DNA from: Desulfonauticus submarinus
GTDB lineage: Bacteria > Desulfobacterota > Desulfovibrionia > Desulfovibrionales > Desulfonatronovibrionaceae
Direction: 5' to 3'
DNA length: 64,000 nt
Assembly (NCBI RefSeq): GCF_900104045.1
Contig: NZ_FNIN01000003.1
Location: 1-64,000, forward strand
A program made the position numbers and the translations under genes. The notes beneath the pieces were generated by a model, which did no database searches, had not been told where the DNA came from, and worked only from the letters and a program-made list of their open reading frames with translations. Below, one piece after another: positions 63,091 to 64,000 of the stretch (position 1 is the first letter of the stretch; every line of letters starts with the position of its first letter).

Positions 63091-63812
63091 TAGAATTTCC
63101 AAAAATTTTAAAACAACCTAAAACACAACAAGGATTTCGTTTTGCTATTGATTCTCTTCTTTTGAGTTGCTTTGCAAAACCCAAAAAAAAATGGAAAATT
63201 TTAGATCTTGGATGTGGATGTGGAGTGATAGGTTTAGGAACTTTATTACTTAATCCTAACTTAAATTTAAAAGTTTTTGGATTAGAAAAAGAAATTTTTA
63301 TGGGTATCTTAGCTTATAAAAATGCCTCATTATTAAACTTAAATGACCATTATAAAATAATTATAGGTAACATAAAAGACACTAAAAAACTTTTTAAAGT
63401 GAATGACTTTTTTGATCAAATTATCTTAAATCCACCATATAGACCTATCGGAAAAGGAAAACTATCGCCAGTTTCTGCTAAAAATAAAGCCAAGTTTGAA
63501 TACGAAACTTCTCTAAAAGACTTTATAAAAGGATGTAAAATACTACTTAAAAATAAAGGAGAGCTGGTTTTATCTTACCTTTCTGAAAATATTTCCTACC
63601 TTATAACCACATTAAATTGCTATAATTTTGTAATAAAAGAAATGCTTTTTATTCATCCCAGAAGCAATCAAAATGCTAAAATTGTACTCATAAAAGCCAT
63701 CAAAAACGGAAATCCTGGAACAAAAATTCTTCCACCTTTAATTCTTTATCAAAAAAATAAAAACAATATTTTTACACCTCAAGTAAAATCTTTTTGTCCT
63801 TTCTTAAAATAA
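63081..63812 (+). CDS. TrmN6-type tRNA1(Val) adenine-N6 methyltransferase
   Basis: A 243-residue class I SAM-dependent methyltransferase. It has FRFAIDSLLLSCFAKP, motif I ILDLGCGCGVIGLGTLLL, an acidic end of strand two (VFGLEKE) and the catalytic ILNPPYRP typical of amino-group (N6-adenine) methylation. The layout matches YfiC/TrmN6, which modifies A37 of tRNA-Val. Another N6 or N5 methyltransferase substrate is possible. It overlaps the DUF1015 gene by 10 nt. Confidence 0.82.
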   Translation: MDLIEFPKILKQPKTQQGFRFAIDSLLLSCFAKPKKKWKILDLGCGCGVIGLGTLLLNPNLNLKVFGLEKEIFMGILAYKNASLLNLNDHYKIIIGNIKDTKKLFKVNDFFDQIILNPPYRPIGKGKLSPVSAKNKAKFEYETSLKDFIKGCKILLKNKGELVLSYLSENISYLITTLNCYNFVIKEMLFIHPRSNQNAKIVLIKAIKNGNPGTKILPPLILYQKNKNNIFTPQVKSFCPFLK

Positions 63813-63869
63813 AAATCATTTTCTGAGCTAAAACACACAGTTAAAAATTTAATTTTAACAAAACATTAT

Positions 63870-63972
63870 CAGGGCAAACACTCTAAAAAATTGTTAAAGA
63901 ACCACTTCCTAATAATATAAAAAATTTTAAAAATACAACTTAACCTATCTAAAATTTAATGTGTTTGCCCTG
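63870..63972. repeat. 12-bp perfect inverted repeat flanking 79 nt
   Basis: CAGGGCAAACAC (63870-63881) and its exact reverse complement GTGTTTGCCCTG (63961-63972) enclose a very AT-rich 79-nt stretch. The arms are GC-richer than everything around them. This could be the closing stem of a small RNA, a pair of operators, or the ends of a tiny non-coding mobile element. No gene is seen in 63813-64000. Confidence 0.5.
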
Positions 63973-64000
63973 CAGTAGATTAAAAATTTTAGTTCATTTT

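Noticed and set aside
1-64000. CRISPR arrays, insertion sequences, prophage genes
   Set aside because: No regularly spaced repeats, transposase, integrase or phage structural gene is present on either strand.

Overview
The window is an AT-rich, densely packed chromosomal segment with no transposase, phage gene, CRISPR array or rRNA. The gene set points to an anaerobic deltaproteobacterial relative of the sulfate reducers (Desulfovibrionales or Desulfohalobiales type). The evidence is a HydB/HndC-type NADH-oxidising Fe-S complex, SelB (so selenocysteine is used), a TauE/SafE exporter with its TIGR02186 partner, a sigma-54 two-component system, RpoH, a short MetH, citramalate synthase, GlnRS and DsbD/LolB-like envelope proteins. 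The taxon is inferred from content; no marker RNA settles it. A ThiD-ThiN fusion and an inositol-phosphate synthase would suit a thermophile but do not prove one.

Layout. 1-3643 (+): end of a CBS-domain protein, an NhaD-family antiporter and Kup. 3627-11951 (-): xseA, M23 peptidase, a hypothetical gene and selB, then an internal promoter and a four-gene redox operon (four-cluster ferredoxin, NuoE-, NuoF- and NuoG-like subunits). 12203-14459 (-): AIM24-family protein and a GGDEF diguanylate cyclase whose start codon lies in a long hairpin. 14668-17730 (+): xseB, ispA, ftsY, TetR regulator. 17805-21664 (-): birA, glnS, thiDN. 21799-23493 (+): ABC-class ATPase. 23507-26032 (-): CoA-binding protein, fetA, fetB, nadD. 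26135-29364 (+): GGCT-like protein, inositol-phosphate synthase, rhomboid protease, SDH-type membrane serine protease. 29710-37022 (+): pdxJ, acpS, nnrDE, tsaE, lysC, cimA, rarA. 37078-43906 (-): a seven-gene operon with three Usp-type proteins, TauE/SafE exporter, TIGR02186 protein, a pyruvate-phosphate-dikinase-like enzyme and a lone receiver. 44207-53104 (-): metH, tlpA, short argA, hpt, zinc-ribbon DUF3426 protein, radA, sensor kinase, NtrC-type regulator. 53300-58177 (+): rpoH, HD hydrolase, TPR lipoprotein, LolB-like lipoprotein, small coiled-coil protein, rpiB. 58241-58316 (-): tRNA-Lys(CTT). 58461-63812 (+): dsbD, murJ, DUF1015 protein, methyltransferase.

The most interesting unit is 37078-45556. 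An NtrC-family regulator and its kinase sit immediately upstream of the seven-gene operon. The gap between them holds a near-consensus -24/-12 sigma-54 promoter and two exact 17-bp copies of a palindromic element at enhancer-like distances. The operon encodes an uncharacterised PPDK-like phosphotransferase that keeps the ATP-grasp and phospho-histidine domains but has an unrecognised C-terminal domain where the PEP/pyruvate barrel would be. It is co-encoded with a sulfite-type exporter, Usp-type proteins and a receiver. This is the best candidate for an undescribed system here.

Other points: a hairpin enclosing the Shine-Dalgarno and start codon of the diguanylate cyclase; a probable leaderless mRNA at 26135; a bifurcation-type NADH module lacking its catalytic subunit but close to selB; and GC-rich hairpins without U-tracts at 1672-1704 and 29393-29426.
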